The position numbers and the translations under genes are program-made. Shown here one piece after another: positions 61,540 to 64,000 of a stretch of 64,000 nt of DNA. Every line of letters starts with the position of its first letter. Position 1 is the stretch's first letter. Source of the DNA: Melanocharis versteri (taxonomy: Eukaryota; Chordata; Aves; Passeriformes; Melanocharitidae); contig VZTG01001729.1 in assembly GCA_013397845.1 (NCBI GenBank), positions 223,984 through 287,983 of the forward strand, written 5' to 3'. The notes beneath the pieces are model-generated. The model did no database searches, was not told where the DNA came from, and was given only the letters and a program-made list of their open reading frames with translations.

Positions 61540-64000
61540 ATGGCCAGGGAAGAAAAGGGTAACTTTAGCACTGTTGGCACCACGCTGCAGGCAGGTCCTG
61601 TGCCCTCCATCACCTCCCTGGAGCCGTGCAGCCGAGGAAGCTGGTCTGAGAGCAATGTGTCATGAACAGCTGCTGCAGGGCCCTGCCAAACCACCTGGCC
61701 TGAATTCACAGCCTGAGGCTGACACTCCTTCAGGCACACGAATGAGGATGTAGAGCTCTGGTGCTCAGACATAAAGTCTGGGCCTTTCTGACTCCGTGAA
61801 ACTCAAACACAAGAGCAAAAGCATTTCCTAGTGCTGTGGCACTGAGCTCACAGCACAAAGCTTCTCACCTTCACTGCCATGCAAGTCAAACATGCCACCA
61901 ATCTAGACGATGGCCCAGGGGAGGAATCTCCTTGACATATTTGATGCCTTATGAGACAATGCAGATGTCATGGAGGAGATCCTGCGACTTTGCTTCCTTG
62001 GCAACCTCGATGGCAGGAACCTGAACATGCCACTGGCTCTGTACGGCCTCTGGCCACATTCATCCAGTGCTCCAGCCCTGGGGAGGAAGTAGCCCAGCTC
62101 TGCTGGTGGCCTTGGTGGTGACAGCAGCTCTGCAGGGGTCCGTGCTCTCCCTGTTCCATGTGCTCTGTGGTGTCCCAGCTCCGCAGGCAGCGCTGGTTTT
62201 ACTCTCAGCCCTGAGGAATGAGCGTTATGAAATGTGTTCTGCCGGCTCTGGCTGACGACGTCAGTTGATTTCTCAGGCTGACAGGGAGATTTGCAAGCTT
62301 AGGATGGCTTAGAGGTCCTTATTTACAGCTCACAAGATGAAGCCCAGACCTAAACACCCGTATATTTGTGCTCAGAGGTTGAGCAAGTAAAGGAAATGTT
62401 TAAATATCTCTCCCTCCTCTTGATTCCCTGCCTGTGGAATGACTATCCATCACAGGTACGAGTGTGAGGATGGAGCTGCCCGTCTCTCCTTCACTGATGG
62501 CTCTGGGGAATCCCCGAATCCACATCATGGTGGGTGAGTCACTGTCCTTCCCATGGAGGAAGGCATGGCACAGCCCTAGCTGGCTGAAATGAGGGGACAG
62601 AGTGAAGCCTAGGTCATTCTGGCACAATTTATGGGATGAGACGGTGGAGCACAGGCACAGGATGCTCCCAGTCTTCAACTGGTGTTAAGTCAGCAGAACT
62701 GCCCTCACCTGAGAAGCAGGATTTTTCCATTAAATAAATCCTGCAGCTCTTTCTTTCTTTTTTTCCCCTTCCCTCTTTAACTCTGACAGAATCCCATTTA
62801 ATCTGTAGGGAGCTTTTCCTGAACAAAAATCCCCACCAGGTTTGACCCTGACCTTTGCAAATAGAAATATGATGTAGTGAGAATTGAGAACTGAGAGTCA
62901 ACTGGCATCTTTGCTTTTGCTGCTGAAATAGAGCAGGTCGTTTCACATTTCTATTATGAGCCTCAGATAATGGGGAAGAAAATTAGGTAATTCCATTTTT
63001 TGGATTAGCTGGTTTTCTTGTCAGCTGGGAGATGGGATCTGATGTATGTGGAGAATGACTGGAGGCACTGGATGAACAGAACAGCTGGTCACAGATATGG
63101 TTCGGGATTCTATTTCTGCATGACCTGCTCCAGAGATATCAAAAGAGATTGTGGCCATCTCCCCTGACATTCATACCTGTTTTCCAATGCTGACTTCAAA
63201 GCAGTTGCTCTGCATTTGCCCATATTTGAATGAGTTGAGAATCTGGACCATTGTTTAAAGATAGTCTTGAAACTTGCCTAAGCTTTGAAATGATTGAAAA
63301 TGAGTTATGCATGGAGACATGAAAATTAAAGTACACCAAGGAACCCACAGGCAACAGCAAGATGGGCAGGACAGGAAGCCTTGCCAGAGCTGACAGGTAT
63401 TTGTTTATGGGGAGAATTAGAATCTCTAGTTCAAAGTCTGCAAATTGCCCCATGAAAGCACGGCTTCCTTATCACCGAGACTGAATTCTACAAACAGGCA
63501 TATGTGAAAAGAAGAATTTGTAGAATCAAGAGCAGCGTTAGTAAAAAAAGAAAAAAAAAACCCAAAGATCACTGCATGAAACATCAATAAGCACAGTGAG
63601 AAACAACAGGATACCAGGCAATCTTTAATCTTAGAAAAAAAGAGACACAAACCCAATGTCTAGAAAGCAAAGCCTGATTAATTTAACAATAAGTATTTTA
63701 AAACAAACAAAAAAAAAGCGGTGTGTGTGATTAATGAAGCAAAGTGTTTGATTTTTCATTTCATGGGGTCTTCAACTTTGGACATTCTGGAAGAGATGCT
63801 TTAGTGGTACCTTAGCAAGCTCACTCGAGGATTGAAAGGAGCAGATTTGATGTTCTCATGCTTCTTTCTGATCTTAAAAATCGGTGAGCCTTTTCGGATT
63901 TGGTAAAGCACTTGATAACGTATCACAAAATTTAGCTCTTTGGATGATCTGAATGCAATAATCCATGGACAAAATCACAGCTGAGTGGCTGCAGACAAAG
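61540..64000. other. Intergenic, nothing recognised
   Basis: Unique sequence with short A-rich runs near 63,541-63,560 and 63,702-63,717. No exon of the neighbour expected from mammalian gene order (FAM174B) is recognisable. Confidence 0.55.

Noticed and set aside
1..64000. CRISPR arrays, operons or a bacterial defence system
   Set aside because: All signals are vertebrate; the only short tandem repeats are minisatellites and microsatellites.

Overview
This is a vertebrate, almost certainly avian, nuclear window. CR1 LINE fragments with the typical bird/reptile 3' end, one solo LTR, long AT-rich noncoding stretches and isolated CpG islands all point that way. There are no bacterial-style genes. 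The only protein-coding exon I can identify is on the minus strand at 11,260-11,321. It encodes the N-terminus of the chromatin remodeller CHD2 (MMRNKDKSQ...SVHSNAS), with the same number of residues before the first splice junction as in mammals.

Layout. 1-11,258 is the 5' part of a large CHD2 intron (minus strand). It holds a 69-bp minisatellite, CR1 fragments, a gap flanked by poly(A) and a small GC-rich island, with no exon seen. 11,260-11,393 is the start-codon exon, and about 11,729-12,225 is the upstream noncoding leader with several short upstream ORFs. 12,300-22,500 is unique sequence, A/C-rich on the plus strand (so G/U-rich if transcribed from minus) and rich in AARAUGR motifs on the minus strand. 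22,500-28,060 carries a chain of noncoding exons with good splice sites. It starts at a CpG-island promoter with two CCAAT boxes (27,430-28,330) and is transcribed toward CHD2. Its position, strand, tandem orientation and roughly 16 kb spacing match the lncRNA CHASERR (CHD2-adjacent suppressive regulatory RNA), so I read the left half as a bird CHASERR-CHD2 locus.

28,340-64,000 is the gene-poor interval upstream of CHASERR (in mammals the next gene is FAM174B, not seen here). It contains two orphan CpG-rich patches (37,530-38,010, with a TATA-like box, and 43,560-44,110), a 328-bp near-identical duplication around a single N, a 31-bp CCCTAA-containing minisatellite, and a long CR1 fragment broken by a 748-bp gap with identical 208-bp ends. 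It also holds an ancient LINE-like remnant and a solo LTR next to a GGAA microsatellite.

How it fits together: in mammals CHASERR transcription limits CHD2 expression in cis, so the promoter, exons and motif cluster from 28 kb down to 12 kb would form the control arm of CHD2, with the upstream ORFs as a second possible layer. The family-level statements are established knowledge. The exon boundaries are my reading of splice signals and are not RNA-supported.
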